A DNA stretch of 64,000 bases from OFTM10 sp964196195 (GCA_964196195.1 CAXMSE010000039.1:186001-250000), one strand, 5' to 3'; shown: positions 1 to 9,375, numbered from the stretch's first letter. The notes: generated by a model from the letters alone, not told the origin. Translations and numbers: made by a program.

Positions 1-2506
1 GAGAGTACGCCTGGGGATGGTTGCCGAGGGCCCGACCACTCACGGGATCGGTTTCCTCGGCAAGCAGGCCCGTGGGGCCGGCCTGCTCGAGATAGGCCGA
101 GAACAGCTGGCGCGCGCCCTCGACATCGCCGATCAGCAGCTTGGCATCGATCAGCCACGACGTCATGAGGTTGAAGCCGCCCTCCTCGCCCGGTAACCCG
201 TCCTCATGGGTATAGCGATAGACGGTGTCACCGGTGCGTAGCCAGGTCTCGACGGCCTCGACGGTGGCCACGAAGCGTGGGTCGTCGGCCTCGACGAGGC
301 CGAACAGTCCCACTGCCAGCACCGAAGCGTCGAGATCGTTGCCGTCGTAGGCCGTTTTGAAGGAACCGAGCTCCTCGTCCCACCCGTTGGTGAGGACGTC
401 CTTCTTGATCTGATCTCTCAGGGTCGGCCAATCGGGGCGATCGCGTCCGAACACGTTCGTGGCGATTCGGATCGCCCTGTCGACAGTTACCCAGCACATC
501 ACCTTCGAGTGGGTGTGGTGGCGAGGTGCGGAGCGCACTTCCCAGATCCCCTGATCAGGTTCTCTCCAGCGCTGATCCACCGCGTTGACCATGTCCTCGA
601 CCAGTCGCCAATGCTTGGCCGACAGGGGCGCATCGACCTCCCCTAGCTGGTGGATGAGCTCGACCACGGGTCCGAACACATCGAGCTGAACTTGGTGATC
701 GGCGGCATTGCCCACCCGGACCGGACGCGAACCCGCATATCCGGCTAGTTCCTCGATGGTGGCTTCAGAAGGCAAGGAGTGTCCGCTGACCGTGTAGAGG
801 GGGGCTAGGCGCTCGGCGCCGAGCTGGCCTGTCTCGATCACCTGGAGGAGCCAATCGAGCAGATCCATGGCCTCCTCGATCGACCCCAGCTTCACCAATG
901 CCCCGGCCGACATCGAGGCGTCGCGGATCCAGCAGTAACGGTAGTCCCAGTTTCGCACCCCTCCGATGAACTCGGGAAGGCTTGTCGTGGCGGCTGCGAG
1001 GATCGCTCCCGTGGGGCCATAGCAGAGCGCCTTCAGGGTGAGCGCGCTCCTCAGCACCGAGTCGGACTCGATGTCGGGGATCTCGAGGCATTGAGCCCAG
1101 TCGCGCCAAAAGGCGGTGGTGTGCTGGCGGCGCGCGGCCTCGTCGGTGCGGTCGGGCCGAAGAGATGCCGTACCGCACCTCAGCTCGAGGACGACCGGAC
1201 CAGCATCGAGATCGACGATGGCGGTGGCCGTGTGGTCGATCCCGTTGGTTTCGATGGTCCACTCCACGCCGGGGGAGCGAAGCACCACGAGATCCGCGGC
1301 GCTTACGATCTCGATGCCACCCTCGCGAATCTCGAGTTGGGTGGGGAAGCGTCCGAAGTCGAGTCGGGGAGCGAACTCGATGATGGCTCGACCATGGCCT
1401 TCGATCACTCGTATCAGATCGTTGCGGCCCGAAGTGCGATTGGGGCGACCATCGGAGCAGTCGAGATAGTCGGTGACCGACATCGTGGGCCACTGGGTGG
1501 CCAAGACCAACGAGTCGTCGAGGTAGGTCTGGGTTGGGTCTTCGCTGCTTTCTTCGGGACGGATCGAGAAATGGCCAGCGCCGGGTCCGCCGAGCATTTC
1601 GGCGAATATCGCCGACGAATCGATGCGGGGCACACAGAGCCACGTGATCCGCGCGTCGGGCGTGACGAGGGCGGCGGTGCGCTGGTCAGAAAGCATCGAA
1701 TGATGCTCGATCGGTACCACGCCGGCACCAGCGAGCCATTCGGAGCGTCGCGCACACAAGGTGGCGAGGAGGACAGCCACATCATCGGTGGAACGCACCC
1801 GAGTGGCGGCCGCAGTGTCTCCGTCGCCTACCTTCACCCCGATATCGGGACCGTGGAGGGTGGCGAACGCGTCCTCGTCGGTGATGTCGTCGCCGATGAA
1901 GAGCACGGCGGTGGCACCCACCGACCCACGCACCTTGGTGAGGGCGCGCCCCTTGTCGGTGGGGACCAGGAGCAACTCGCACACCATCTTGCCGTGGCGA
2001 ACCGTGAGCTCCCCGACCGATGTTGCGACCACATTGACCGCTTCCAAAACAGCGTCGACTGCCGCATCGGAGACATTGCGGTAGTGGACAGCCACCGACG
2101 CCGGCTTTTTCTCGAGACTGACGCCTTCATGAGCCTCGGCGATCTCGGCGAGGCCGTCGACGAGCCGCACCCGCCTCTCCTTGAGAACCGGGTCGAGGTC
2201 GAGAGCAAAGTCGATATCGAACTCGGTGCCGTGGGATCCGACCAGGTGAACCTCGGCAGGGAGGCGGCTCAATATGGCCAGATCGCGTAGTGAACGACCA
2301 GAAATCACAGCCACACTGGTCTGGGGCAGGGAGGCGAGGCTCCGCAAGGCCACCGACGTCTCCCTCAAGGGGAGCGCCTTCATCGGGTCGGCCACGAACG
2401 GCGCGACCGTGCCGTCGTAGTCGCAGGCGATCAGGAGATGAGGGGCGCGGGCAATCTCGGCGAGGGTGTTCTCGAGCTCAGATTCGGTGAGAAAGTCCGG
2501 GGCCAC
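1..2506 (-). CDS. Trehalose-6-phosphate phosphatase / GH15 hydrolase fusion (C-terminus beyond the left edge)
   Basis: A single uninterrupted frame of about 835 residues runs off the left edge. Residues 1-260 form an OtsB-type HAD phosphatase: motif I DYDGT at 29-33 with Asp29 and Asp31 as nucleophile and acid, and the metal motif GDDITDED from residue 205. From about residue 268 the frame continues as a GH15 (glucoamylase/trehalase-like) protein, with the N-terminal WLCVPRIDSSAIF block and the barrel signature NWDYRYCWIRDA near residue 525. OtsB releases trehalose from trehalose-6-phosphate; mycobacterial GH15 enzymes include a trehalase. The start is GTG at 2506, chosen because TAGCGT lies 8 nt upstream and the gene then looks leaderless. 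GH15 substrate is unproven (trehalose, isomaltose or starch ends). Confidence 0.88.
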   Translation of the reverse strand, partial: MAPDFLTESELENTLAEIARAPHLLIACDYDGTVAPFVADPMKALPLRETSVALRSLASLPQTSVAVISGRSLRDLAILSRLPAEVHLVGSHGTEFDIDFALDLDPVLKERRVRLVDGLAEIAEAHEGVSLEKKPASVAVHYRNVSDAAVDAVLEAVNVVATSVGELTVRHGKMVCELLLVPTDKGRALTKVRGSVGATAVLFIGDDITDEDAFATLHGPDIGVKVGDGDTAAATRVRSTDDVAVLLATLCARRSEWLAGAGVVPIEHHSMLSDQRTAALVTPDARITWLCVPRIDSSAIFAEMLGGPGAGHFSIRPEESSEDPTQTYLDDSLVLATQWPTMSVTDYLDCSDGRPNRTSGRNDLIRVIEGHGRAIIEFAPRLDFGRFPTQLEIREGGIEIVSAADLVVLRSPGVEWTIETNGIDHTATAIVDLDAGPVVLELRCGTASLRPDRTDEAARRQHTTAFWRDWAQCLEIPDIESDSVLRSALTLKALCYGPTGAILAAATTSLPEFIGGVRNWDYRYCWIRDASMSAGALVKLGSIEEAMDLLDWLLQVIETGQLGAERLAPLYTVSGHSLPSEATIEELAGYAGSRPVRVGNAADHQVQLDVFGPVVELIHQLGEVDAPLSAKHWRLVEDMVNAVDQRWREPDQGIWEVRSAPRHHTHSKVMCWVTVDRAIRIATNVFGRDRPDWPTLRDQIKKDVLTNGWDEELGSFKTAYDGNDLDASVLAVGLFGLVEADDPRFVATVEAVETWLRTGDTVYRYTHEDGLPGEEGGFNLMTSWLIDAKLLIGDVEGARQLFSAYLEQAGPTGLLAEETDPVSGRALGNHPQAYS

Positions 2507-2513
2507 GACCAGC

Positions 2514-2551
2514 GACGCTACTGCCGTTGGTGGCGAAGATGCGGGTACCGT
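2514..2551. promoter_or_regulatory. Divergent -10 boxes for otsB-GH15 and the rhomboid gene
   Basis: TAGCGT (minus strand, 2519-2514) lies 8 nt before the GTG at 2506, and TACCGT (plus, 2546-2551) lies 7 nt before the GTG at 2559. Both fit TAnnnT with leaderless spacing. No clear -35 hexamers were seen. Confidence 0.5.
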
Positions 2552-2558
2552 CGCCGGT

Positions 2559-3395
2559 GTGAGCGATTCAGACTTCACCAGTTGCTATCGGCACGACGAC
2601 CGTCGAGCGGGAATTGTCTGTCAACGCTGCGACAAGCCCATCTGCCCGGAGTGCATGAACACCGCTTCTGTCGGCTTCCACTGCCCCGACTGTGCACACA
2701 CCGGCGGCCAGCGGGTGATCAAGGGACCCGTGGTGTTCGACCCCATCTTCACCAAGGTGCTCGTCGGTCTCAATGTCGCGGCCTTTGTCCTGGCGGGCGT
2801 CTGGGGCGGCAGCCTCACCCGTCTCGGCGGCAGGCCCTTCCAGGAGGGTGCGCTGTTCGGCCCCCTGGTGGATGACGGTGAGTGGTACCGGGTGTTCACC
2901 TCCGCCTTCCTCCACGACGGGTTTGTGCACCTCGGTTTCAATATGTGGGCGCTCTGGCTGCTGGGCGGGCAACTGGAACGCATATTCAAGCCTTCGCGCT
3001 ACCTCATCCTCTATGTGGTGTCCCTGATCGGCGGCTCCTTCGGTGCCTTGCTGCTCGACCCACTCACCCCCGCGGTGGGCGCATCGGGAGCAGTCTTCGG
3101 CCTGTTCGGCGCAACCGCGGTACTCCAACGATCGGCCGGGCTGAGTATCTGGGCGGGCGGGCTGGGGCCGGTTCTGGCCATCAACTTGTTTCTCACCTTC
3201 GCCATCCCCCAGATCTCGATCGGCGGGCACGTTGGGGGCCTCGTCGCGGGGGCAGGGGTGGGTGTTCTCTACGTGGCCATGGTCCGTGCCCGTACCCCGG
3301 AGTGGTGGGCCGCGGCTGGCGCGGCAGCCTTCGGTGTGGTGATCTTCCTGGCCAGCCTCTGGGCCGCGGCACAGTGGATGGATCCCCTTTTCTGA
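2559..3395 (+). CDS. Rhomboid family intramembrane serine protease with N-terminal zinc ribbon
   Basis: A 278-aa membrane protease of the GlpG/rhomboid family, which cuts transmembrane segments inside the bilayer. The first 50 residues hold a Cys/His cluster (C9, H12, C21, C24, C29, C32, H41, C42, C45) like the B-box zinc ribbon often found ahead of actinobacterial rhomboids. The membrane domain carries HLGFN (H124, N128), the catalytic serine in GASG (S176) and the catalytic histidine in GGHVGG (H224). About six to seven hydrophobic segments follow residue 60. An in-frame GTG at 2466 would overlap the divergent otsB gene; the GTG at 2559 sits 7 nt after a TACCGT box and is preferred. The substrate is unknown. 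Confidence 0.9.
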   Translation: MSDSDFTSCYRHDDRRAGIVCQRCDKPICPECMNTASVGFHCPDCAHTGGQRVIKGPVVFDPIFTKVLVGLNVAAFVLAGVWGGSLTRLGGRPFQEGALFGPLVDDGEWYRVFTSAFLHDGFVHLGFNMWALWLLGGQLERIFKPSRYLILYVVSLIGGSFGALLLDPLTPAVGASGAVFGLFGATAVLQRSAGLSIWAGGLGPVLAINLFLTFAIPQISIGGHVGGLVAGAGVGVLYVAMVRARTPEWWAAAGAAAFGVVIFLASLWAAAQWMDPLF

Positions 3396-3399
3396 CCCG

Positions 3400-4143
3400 T
3401 CACCTCACGGGATCGAGTCGGTAGACGCTCACGTGCATCTCGCTGTCGTCGGCTATGGGAGCCGCTTGCCAGTTGGCACAGCGCGACTCGAGTAGGAAGC
3501 CCGCGGCACCGGCTGCGGAGTCGAGTTGTTCGGGGGTGCGGTAGTGGAGCATCCACGGCCGCATCCTGATCCCGGCCTCGGAAAGCTCGACGTGTTGCCC
3601 CCGGATCTGCTGCTCTCCGGCATCGTGCTGCGAGATCGTGACCACCGCGGTGTCGACGTCGACGTTGCGCACCGACACTCCACCATCGTCGAGGCCCTCC
3701 GCCGGGGGGAGAAATCCTTCGATCACGAGGCATCCATCGGGCGCCAGCACTGCCGCCACCTGGTCGAGGCATCGCTGCTGGGAGGAACTGTCGGTGAGGT
3801 TGAAGAAGGTGTTGAACGCCGCGAACACCACCGAGAACCGTTGAGGGGCCAAGGGAAGCGCGGCCATGTCGGCTTCGATGCACATCACGTCGCGTCCGCC
3901 GGGTTTGGCGGCCAGCCGCGCCAGCATGGCGGACGAGGCATCAAGGCCCACCACTGTCTCTTCGGCCGCCGCCAGTGGCACCGCTAGACGCCCGGTTCCC
4001 ACACCGAGCTCGAGAATCGGACCGCCCCCCGCCAGGGCTCTCACTCCCGCAACCGTCGCGCCGACATCGCTCACGTCGTGATACCAGCTGTCGTAGACAT
4101 CGGCGAAGCTCTCGCCATAGCTCGTCGGTCCGTAGCCCTTCAT
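3400..4143 (-). CDS. Class I SAM-dependent methyltransferase
   Basis: A 247-aa protein with a Rossmann-type methyltransferase fold: motif I ELGVGTGR at residues 45-52, an acidic residue ending strand 2 (GLDAS near 67), and a motif IV-like LVIEGFLPP segment after a predicted helix. This resembles the Methyltransf_25 group acting on small molecules; the substrate cannot be read from sequence. Start is ATG 4143; CACACT lies 8 nt upstream on the minus strand, fitting a weak leaderless -10, and upstream extension would run into the cysteine desulfurase promoter. It converges on the rhomboid gene with a 4-base gap. Confidence 0.75.
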   Translation of the reverse strand: MKGYGPTSYGESFADVYDSWYHDVSDVGATVAGVRALAGGGPILELGVGTGRLAVPLAAAEETVVGLDASSAMLARLAAKPGGRDVMCIEADMAALPLAPQRFSVVFAAFNTFFNLTDSSSQQRCLDQVAAVLAPDGCLVIEGFLPPAEGLDDGGVSVRNVDVDTAVVTISQHDAGEQQIRGQHVELSEAGIRMRPWMLHYRTPEQLDSAAGAAGFLLESRCANWQAAPIADDSEMHVSVYRLDPVR

Positions 4144-4188
4144 CGACACCCAGTGTGCCCGGCGGCGGAATGCTTGGTGGCGCCCTCG

Positions 4189-4194
4189 TAGGCT
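4189..4194 (+). promoter_or_regulatory. -10 box of cysteine desulfurase (leaderless)
   Basis: TAGGCT, 6 nt before the ATG at 4201, so the transcript probably begins at or next to the start codon. Confidence 0.45.
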
Positions 4195-4200
4195 CACACC

Positions 4201-5358
4201 ATGCACAGCGCCGAGGTCTATCTCGACCACGCCGCGAGCACGCCGATGCGGGCCGAGGCACGCGATGCCTGGCTCGCGGCCTCAAACGCCCATCACGCCA
4301 ATCCCACCGGCGCTCACCATTCAGCACGTGCGGCGCGTCGGGCTCTCGACGATGCCCGCGACTCCGTGGCTGCCGCACTGGCCCGTCCTCCGGCGGAGCT
4401 GGTGTTCACCAGTGGAGGGAGCGAGGCGGACAACCTTGCTGTGCGCGGGGTGCTCAGGGCCAGGGGTGGCACCGCGGTGTGCACGGCCGGCGAGCACCAT
4501 GCCGTGCTCGAGCCCGTCGAGCACTCCGGCGGGCTGACAGTGCCGCTCGGCGCGGACGGCCGGGTTCGACCCGAAGAGTTGGCCGCGGTGCTCGCAGGTG
4601 TGTCAGACGTGTCGATCGTGTCGCTCATCGCGGTCAACAACGAGACCGGCGCGATCAACGATCTGGCCGCTCTCGCCGAGGTAGTGCGCATGCATGCTCC
4701 CGGGGCACTCCTGCACACCGATGCGGTGCAGGCGATGAGCTGGCTGGATGCGGGCGCGGCTACGGCCGACTTCGATCTCGTCTCGATCACAGGCCACAAG
4801 CTCGGAGGCCCGGTGGGTACCGGCTGCCTTTTTGTGGGTGCAGGCATCGACCTCGACCCCCTGATTCTCGGAGGGGGCCAGGAGCGAGGAAGGCGGGCGG
4901 GCACTCCCGACGTCCCCGGCGCAGCGGCATTCGCCGCCGCGGTCGGCGCCGTCGCATCGGGCCGTGCAGAAACAGTGCCGCGCCTGCGGGGGTTGCGCGA
5001 TCGCCTGGTCGACGGACTCATCGAGGCACTCGGTGATCGTGTGCTCTCCACCGTCCTGCAATTCGATCCGAGCCATGTGGTCGCCGGGATCGCCCACGTC
5101 TGCTTTCCCGGTATCGAGGCCGAAGCCCTCCTCTACCTCCTCGACGAGGAGGGCATCCGGGCCTCGGCCGCGTCGTCGTGTTCGAGCGGTGCTCAAGATC
5201 CGTCCCACGTCCTCGCCGCCATGGGAGTTCCCCGCGATGTCGCCCAGGGTTCGCTGCGCTTGTCGCTGGGTCACTCGAGCACCAGTAGCGATATCGACGC
5301 CGCGCTGAGGGTCATTCCTCCCGCGGTCGTCCGGCTGGCCGGGCACGGAGGCGGCTGA
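4201..5358 (+). CDS. Cysteine desulfurase (NifS/IscS-like, aminotransferase class V)
   Basis: A 385-aa PLP enzyme that moves sulfur from cysteine to an active-site cysteine persulfide. Visible residues: His99-His100 in the cofactor-stacking GEHH block, Asp174 and Gln177 in HTDAVQ, PLP lysine K200 in TGHKLGGP, and the persulfide cysteine C327 in SSCSSG. The mobile loop cysteine and the motif TPDVPG place it in the NifS/IscS group rather than SufS. It is 2 bases ahead of mnmA, so it most likely supplies sulfur for 2-thiouridine in tRNA, as IscS does for MnmA; a wider role in Fe-S assembly is possible. Confidence 0.93.
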   Translation: MHSAEVYLDHAASTPMRAEARDAWLAASNAHHANPTGAHHSARAARRALDDARDSVAAALARPPAELVFTSGGSEADNLAVRGVLRARGGTAVCTAGEHHAVLEPVEHSGGLTVPLGADGRVRPEELAAVLAGVSDVSIVSLIAVNNETGAINDLAALAEVVRMHAPGALLHTDAVQAMSWLDAGAATADFDLVSITGHKLGGPVGTGCLFVGAGIDLDPLILGGGQERGRRAGTPDVPGAAAFAAAVGAVASGRAETVPRLRGLRDRLVDGLIEALGDRVLSTVLQFDPSHVVAGIAHVCFPGIEAEALLYLLDEEGIRASAASSCSSGAQDPSHVLAAMGVPRDVAQGSLRLSLGHSSTSSDIDAALRVIPPAVVRLAGHGGG

Positions 5359-5360
5359 CG

Positions 5361-6398
5361 ATGGCGGCGGGACCGGTGATGGTGGCGATGTCGGGCGGGG
5401 TCGATTCCTCGGTTGCCGCAGCCCTGCTCCTCGACGCCGGTCACGAGGTGGTGGGTGTCACCATGAAGCTGTGGGGCGGGCCGAGCGACAATGGCTGCTG
5501 CGCAGTGAGCGATGTGGAAGATGCTCGCCGGGTGGCCGACCATCTCGGCATCGAGCACCACACCTTCAACTTCGGCGACGACTTCGAGCGTGATGTGGTC
5601 GGCCCGTATGTGGCCGACCACGCCGCAGGCCGCACGCCCAACCCCTGCATCGAGTGCAACCGCCACCTCAAATTCGACCGCCTCTTTCGCCGAGCCGACG
5701 CCCTCGGGTTCGCCACGATCGCCACCGGTCATCACGCCCGCATCGTGGACGCGGCAGGAGGCCCGCGACTGGCCCGGGGAGCCGACCCCGCCAAGGACCA
5801 GTCCTATGTGCTGCACGTGCTCGGAACGCCGGTGCTCGAGCGCCTCTTGTTGCCTGTTGGCACCATCACCAAGGCCGACGTGCGCCGACTCGCTGCCGAT
5901 CTCGATCTGCGCACCGCCACCAAGCCCGAGAGCCAGGATGTGTGCTTCATCACCAGTGAGCACGGGCGGAAATCCTTCCTCGGCGACAGGATCGCTCTGA
6001 AGCCGGCCAGGGTGGTCGACCGCTCAGGCGTTCAGGTTGGTGCGGTCGATTCGATCGAACTCGTCACCATCGGTCAGCGCAAGGGGCTCGGGATGGCCGG
6101 GGGCACAGATCCTCGCTATGTGATCGATGTCGATCCGGAGGCCCAAGTGGTCACCGTTGGAGAGTCACACGACCGGCTGGTGCAGCACAGCCCGCTCGAA
6201 TCGTGGGAGTGGGTGAGTGACCCGATCGAGACGATGGTCGAGGTCCAGTGCTCGGCTCATGGAGCACCGGCGCCTGCCCAAATCGGTGCGGGCCGGGTTG
6301 AATGGATCGAGCCCCATCGGCGGATCGCGCCAGGCCAGAGCGTGGTGGCGTATGTCGACGATGTGGTTGTGGGCGGCGGACTGGCCGGGCGGGGCTGA
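5361..6398 (+). CDS. mnmA: tRNA-specific 2-thiouridylase MnmA
   Basis: A 345-aa ATP pyrophosphatase-type enzyme that thiolates U34 of Lys, Glu and Gln tRNAs. The PP-loop SGGVDSS starts at residue 11. The two catalytic cysteines are C96 (PNPCIECN) and C195 (ESQDVCFI). Family blocks ATGHHAR (121-127) and KDQSYVLHVL (145-154) are also present, followed by the C-terminal beta-barrel pair. Length is slightly below the usual 360. The gene starts 2 bases after the cysteine desulfurase stop, so the two are translated together as a sulfur donor/acceptor pair. Confidence 0.97.
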   Translation: MAAGPVMVAMSGGVDSSVAAALLLDAGHEVVGVTMKLWGGPSDNGCCAVSDVEDARRVADHLGIEHHTFNFGDDFERDVVGPYVADHAAGRTPNPCIECNRHLKFDRLFRRADALGFATIATGHHARIVDAAGGPRLARGADPAKDQSYVLHVLGTPVLERLLLPVGTITKADVRRLAADLDLRTATKPESQDVCFITSEHGRKSFLGDRIALKPARVVDRSGVQVGAVDSIELVTIGQRKGLGMAGGTDPRYVIDVDPEAQVVTVGESHDRLVQHSPLESWEWVSDPIETMVEVQCSAHGAPAPAQIGAGRVEWIEPHRRIAPGQSVVAYVDDVVVGGGLAGRG

Positions 6399-6404
6399 GC
6401 CTGC

Positions 6405-7292
6405 TCAGATGATAGGCAGGCCCCGTTGTCGGGCGAATCGCATCACCGCTGCGGGCCGGGTGGGGGAGATGAGCATTGCCTCCACCATTTCCTCCGCGGT
6501 GGTGGCTCGGTCGATCACAACTGGCATCTTCACTGGTTGGCGGAGCCTGAGTTCGAGCGCGATCCCGAGTGCCTGAGCGGTGAAGTCGACGGCGGTGGTG
6601 TCGGCTGCCGCGGGACCGATCCCCATGATCTCGTGATCGGTGAACAGCACCGGCTCCCGTATTGCGGTGCCGTCGTGCACCACGAAGCCGTTGGGCACGA
6701 ACACCACGAATCGCGCCGTCAAGCGGTGCATGGCGCGAAGACCCAGGCCGGCGATCGGCAAGCCGATCACCAGCGCTATCACCCCGATCACCCACCTCTC
6801 GTCGGCCAAGAGGAGAGGGCCGGCGAGGGTGCCGGCCACGGTGGCGACCCAGGTGGGCACGAGGACGATGACGAGGATGGGGCCCGGGGCCCTGAGCAAG
6901 AAGCGACGCTCATCGCCATAGCTCACGCCGTCGACGAAGCGGTCGCCGAAGGCGGGGAGGATGACGAGCAGGCCGGCCACGGCAGCACCGATGATGCCGA
7001 TGAGGATCGTGGTGTTGTCGTCGATCTCGAAGGCCGCCCAAACCGCGATCGGCAGCGCCGCGGGGGCGCCGGTACGGGCGATGGTGAGGGTCGCCGGTCG
7101 GGCCACCACCATGGCCACCAGCACCAGGAACCATGCTGCCCATGCTCCGGCCGAAGCGCTTGATCGGAAGGGGTCGGTGGCTGGTGACAGTGCGTCGTCG
7201 AGAAGTGGTCCCAGGGTGAATGGTTGGGCGATCCATACGGCCAGCACCAGGCCATGGAGCAGACGTTGAGGGTCTCGAGGGAGTCCTGTCAC
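6405..7292 (-). CDS. Multi-pass membrane protein of unknown function
   Basis: A 295-aa protein not assigned to a named family. The N-terminal half has about five to six hydrophobic helices (for example AWFLVLVAMVVA, ILIGIIGAAVAGLLVILPAF and VIGVIALVIGLPIAGLGL). The last 100 residues are soluble and start after a MHRLTARFVVFVPNG segment, resembling a PH-like or regulatory domain. The GTG at 7292 is preferred because TAGTTT lies 7 nt upstream; a TTG at 7301 would fall inside that box. It converges on mnmA and shares its upstream region with ligA. Confidence 0.65.
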   Translation of the reverse strand: MTGLPRDPQRLLHGLVLAVWIAQPFTLGPLLDDALSPATDPFRSSASAGAWAAWFLVLVAMVVARPATLTIARTGAPAALPIAVWAAFEIDDNTTILIGIIGAAVAGLLVILPAFGDRFVDGVSYGDERRFLLRAPGPILVIVLVPTWVATVAGTLAGPLLLADERWVIGVIALVIGLPIAGLGLRAMHRLTARFVVFVPNGFVVHDGTAIREPVLFTDHEIMGIGPAAADTTAVDFTAQALGIALELRLRQPVKMPVVIDRATTAEEMVEAMLISPTRPAAVMRFARQRGLPII

Positions 7293-7299
7293 TGGGCTC

Positions 7300-7309
7300 A
7301 AACTATCCT
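7300..7309. promoter_or_regulatory. Overlapping divergent -10 boxes (membrane protein / ligA)
   Basis: TAGTTT (minus, 7305-7300) is 7 nt before the GTG at 7292; TATCCT (plus, 7304-7309) is 8 nt before the ligA ATG at 7318. The hexamers share two bases, so the two promoters probably compete. Confidence 0.45.
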
Positions 7310-7317
7310 GCCCTTCG

Positions 7318-9375
7318 ATGCCTGCCGCCCCAGATGATCCAGCCCAGCGAGTTGCCGAGCTCCGGTCGACCGTCGCTCATCACGCTCGTGCGTACTACGA
7401 GCTCGACACGCCCGAGATCCCCGACGCCGACTACGACCGCCTAGCGCGCGAGCTCGACGACATCGAGCAGGCCAACCCGGAGTTGATCAGCGCCGATTCA
7501 CCGACCCAGAGGGTGGGCGGTCCGGCCAACACGGCGTTCGCGCCGGTCACCCATGTGGCGCCGATGATGTCGCTTCACAATGCATTCGACCTCGCCGAAC
7601 TGAGGGCATGGAACGACAGGGCCGAGCGGCGCCTCGAAGGGCGGCCGGTACCGGAGTTCGCGGTGGAACTGAAGTTCGATGGGCTCGCCATATCCCTTCG
7701 TTACGAGGACGGCATCCTTGTGCAGGGCGCCACCCGCGGCGATGGCAAGGTCGGTGAGGACGTCACCCATAATGTCCTCACCATCGCCGACATCCCTCAC
7801 CAGCTACCGGCGGCGGCCCCGCCCCTGCTCGAGGTGCGCGGCGAGGTGTATATGAAGTTGTCGAGTTTCGGGGCCCTCAACCAGCGCCAGATCGAGATCG
7901 CTGAGGGCACAGGTAAGGAAGCGAAGCTCTACGTCAACCCCCGTAACACCGCGGCAGGATCCTTGCGCCAGATCAATGCAGGGGTCACCGCCGACCGGGA
8001 GCTGTCGTTCTTCTGCTACCAACTCGGACTCGTCGAGGGCGGACCAGAGCTCGGATCACACACCGAGACGCTCGAATGGCTCGGGGGGCTCGGCTTCCCC
8101 ATCAACGACCACACCAAGGCCTTCGATTCGATCGAGGCGGTCGAGGAACGGATCCGGGATTTCCAGGCCCGGCGCCACGACTTCGACTATGAATTCGACG
8201 GCGTCGTGGTAAAGGTAGACAAGCTCCGCCTCCAGAGCGAGCTCGGTGCCGACGCCAAGGCCCCCCGCTGGGCCATCGCTTTCAAGCTCCCGCCCGAGGA
8301 ACGCACCACCACCCTGCTCGATATCGAAGTGTCGATCGGGCCATCCGGCCAGGCCACCCCTTTCGCGGTGCTGGCGCCGGTTTTTGTCGGGGGGGTCACG
8401 GTGGGCACGGCCACCCTGCACAACCAGGATCAGGTCGCGGCCAAGGACGTGAGGCCCGGCGATACGGTGATCGTACGGCGCGCCGGTGATGTGATCCCCG
8501 AAGTCGTGGGGCCGGTGCTCTTGGATCGTGCCGCCGACTCGGTGCCGTGGGAGTTCCCCACCTCCTGCCCGGTCTGTGGTGAGCCACTCGTGCGTGACGA
8601 AGGGGCCGCCGCCACGAACTGCGTCAACTTTCGTTGCCCTCGACAAGTACGCGGACGAATCGAGCACTTTTCGGGCCGCACCGCGATGGACATCGAGTTT
8701 CTCGGCGAGAAGAACATCGACCGGTTTGTGAGCCTCGGCCTGCTCGGGGATGTCGCCGATCTCTACACCCTCGATTTCGAGCGCGTTCTCGAGTTGGAGG
8801 GGTTCAAAGAGAAATCGGTCGACAATCTCCGCAATGCCATAGAGAAGTCCAAGGCCCGACCACTGGGCAATCTCCTGTTCGCACTGAGGATCCCCGAGAT
8901 CGGCCAGGTCAATGGCCAGACTCTGGCCGCTGCGTTCGGCTCGATGGACCGGATCGTCGATGCCTCGGTGGAGGAGATCGCGGCCGTCGACGGTTTCGGC
9001 ACCGTGATCGCCGAGGCAGTGCAGAAGTGGTTCTCCACACCGGCCGCCCGCGGGCTGATCGACCGCATCCGGGCCGCCGGTCTCACGATGGAGGCAGCCG
9101 AGATCGACAGGTCGGAGAATCAGACTCTGGAAGGCAAGACCGTGGTGGTGAGCGGCACCTTGGAGGGCTTCACCCGCGACGGCGCCAAGGAGGCGATCGT
9201 CGCCCGGGGCGGCAAGTCCCCGGGCAGCGTGTCGAAAAAGACCCTAGCGCTGGTGATTGGTGCGGACCCGGGCGCCTCGAAGGTCACCAAGGCCGAAGAT
9301 GCCGGCGTGCCGATCATCGACGAGGACGGGTTCGTGGTCCTTCTCGATACCGGCGAACTCCCTCAGGGGAGCTAG
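7318..9375 (+). CDS. ligA: NAD-dependent DNA ligase LigA
   Basis: A 685-aa enzyme of normal family length that seals nicks during replication and repair. The N-terminal Ia domain includes the NAD-binding YYELD and DADYD motifs, and the adenylation lysine is K119 in KFDG. OB-fold, a four-cysteine zinc finger (CPVC...CVNFRC, about residues 417-442), helix-hairpin-helix repeats (EIGQVNGQTL, AAVDGFGTVIAEAV) and a C-terminal BRCT domain (about 602-680) follow in the usual order. A TATCCT box 8 nt before the ATG suggests a leaderless mRNA. The stop overlaps the convergent helicase stop by 4 bases. Confidence 0.98.
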   Translation: MPAAPDDPAQRVAELRSTVAHHARAYYELDTPEIPDADYDRLARELDDIEQANPELISADSPTQRVGGPANTAFAPVTHVAPMMSLHNAFDLAELRAWNDRAERRLEGRPVPEFAVELKFDGLAISLRYEDGILVQGATRGDGKVGEDVTHNVLTIADIPHQLPAAAPPLLEVRGEVYMKLSSFGALNQRQIEIAEGTGKEAKLYVNPRNTAAGSLRQINAGVTADRELSFFCYQLGLVEGGPELGSHTETLEWLGGLGFPINDHTKAFDSIEAVEERIRDFQARRHDFDYEFDGVVVKVDKLRLQSELGADAKAPRWAIAFKLPPEERTTTLLDIEVSIGPSGQATPFAVLAPVFVGGVTVGTATLHNQDQVAAKDVRPGDTVIVRRAGDVIPEVVGPVLLDRAADSVPWEFPTSCPVCGEPLVRDEGAAATNCVNFRCPRQVRGRIEHFSGRTAMDIEFLGEKNIDRFVSLGLLGDVADLYTLDFERVLELEGFKEKSVDNLRNAIEKSKARPLGNLLFALRIPEIGQVNGQTLAAAFGSMDRIVDASVEEIAAVDGFGTVIAEAVQKWFSTPAARGLIDRIRAAGLTMEAAEIDRSENQTLEGKTVVVSGTLEGFTRDGAKEAIVARGGKSPGSVSKKTLALVIGADPGASKVTKAEDAGVPIIDEDGFVVLLDTGELPQGS

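Noticed and set aside
1091..2290. A 399-codon plus-strand frame over the otsB-GH15 gene
   Set aside because: Antisense to clear OtsB and GH15 motifs; no domain in the product.
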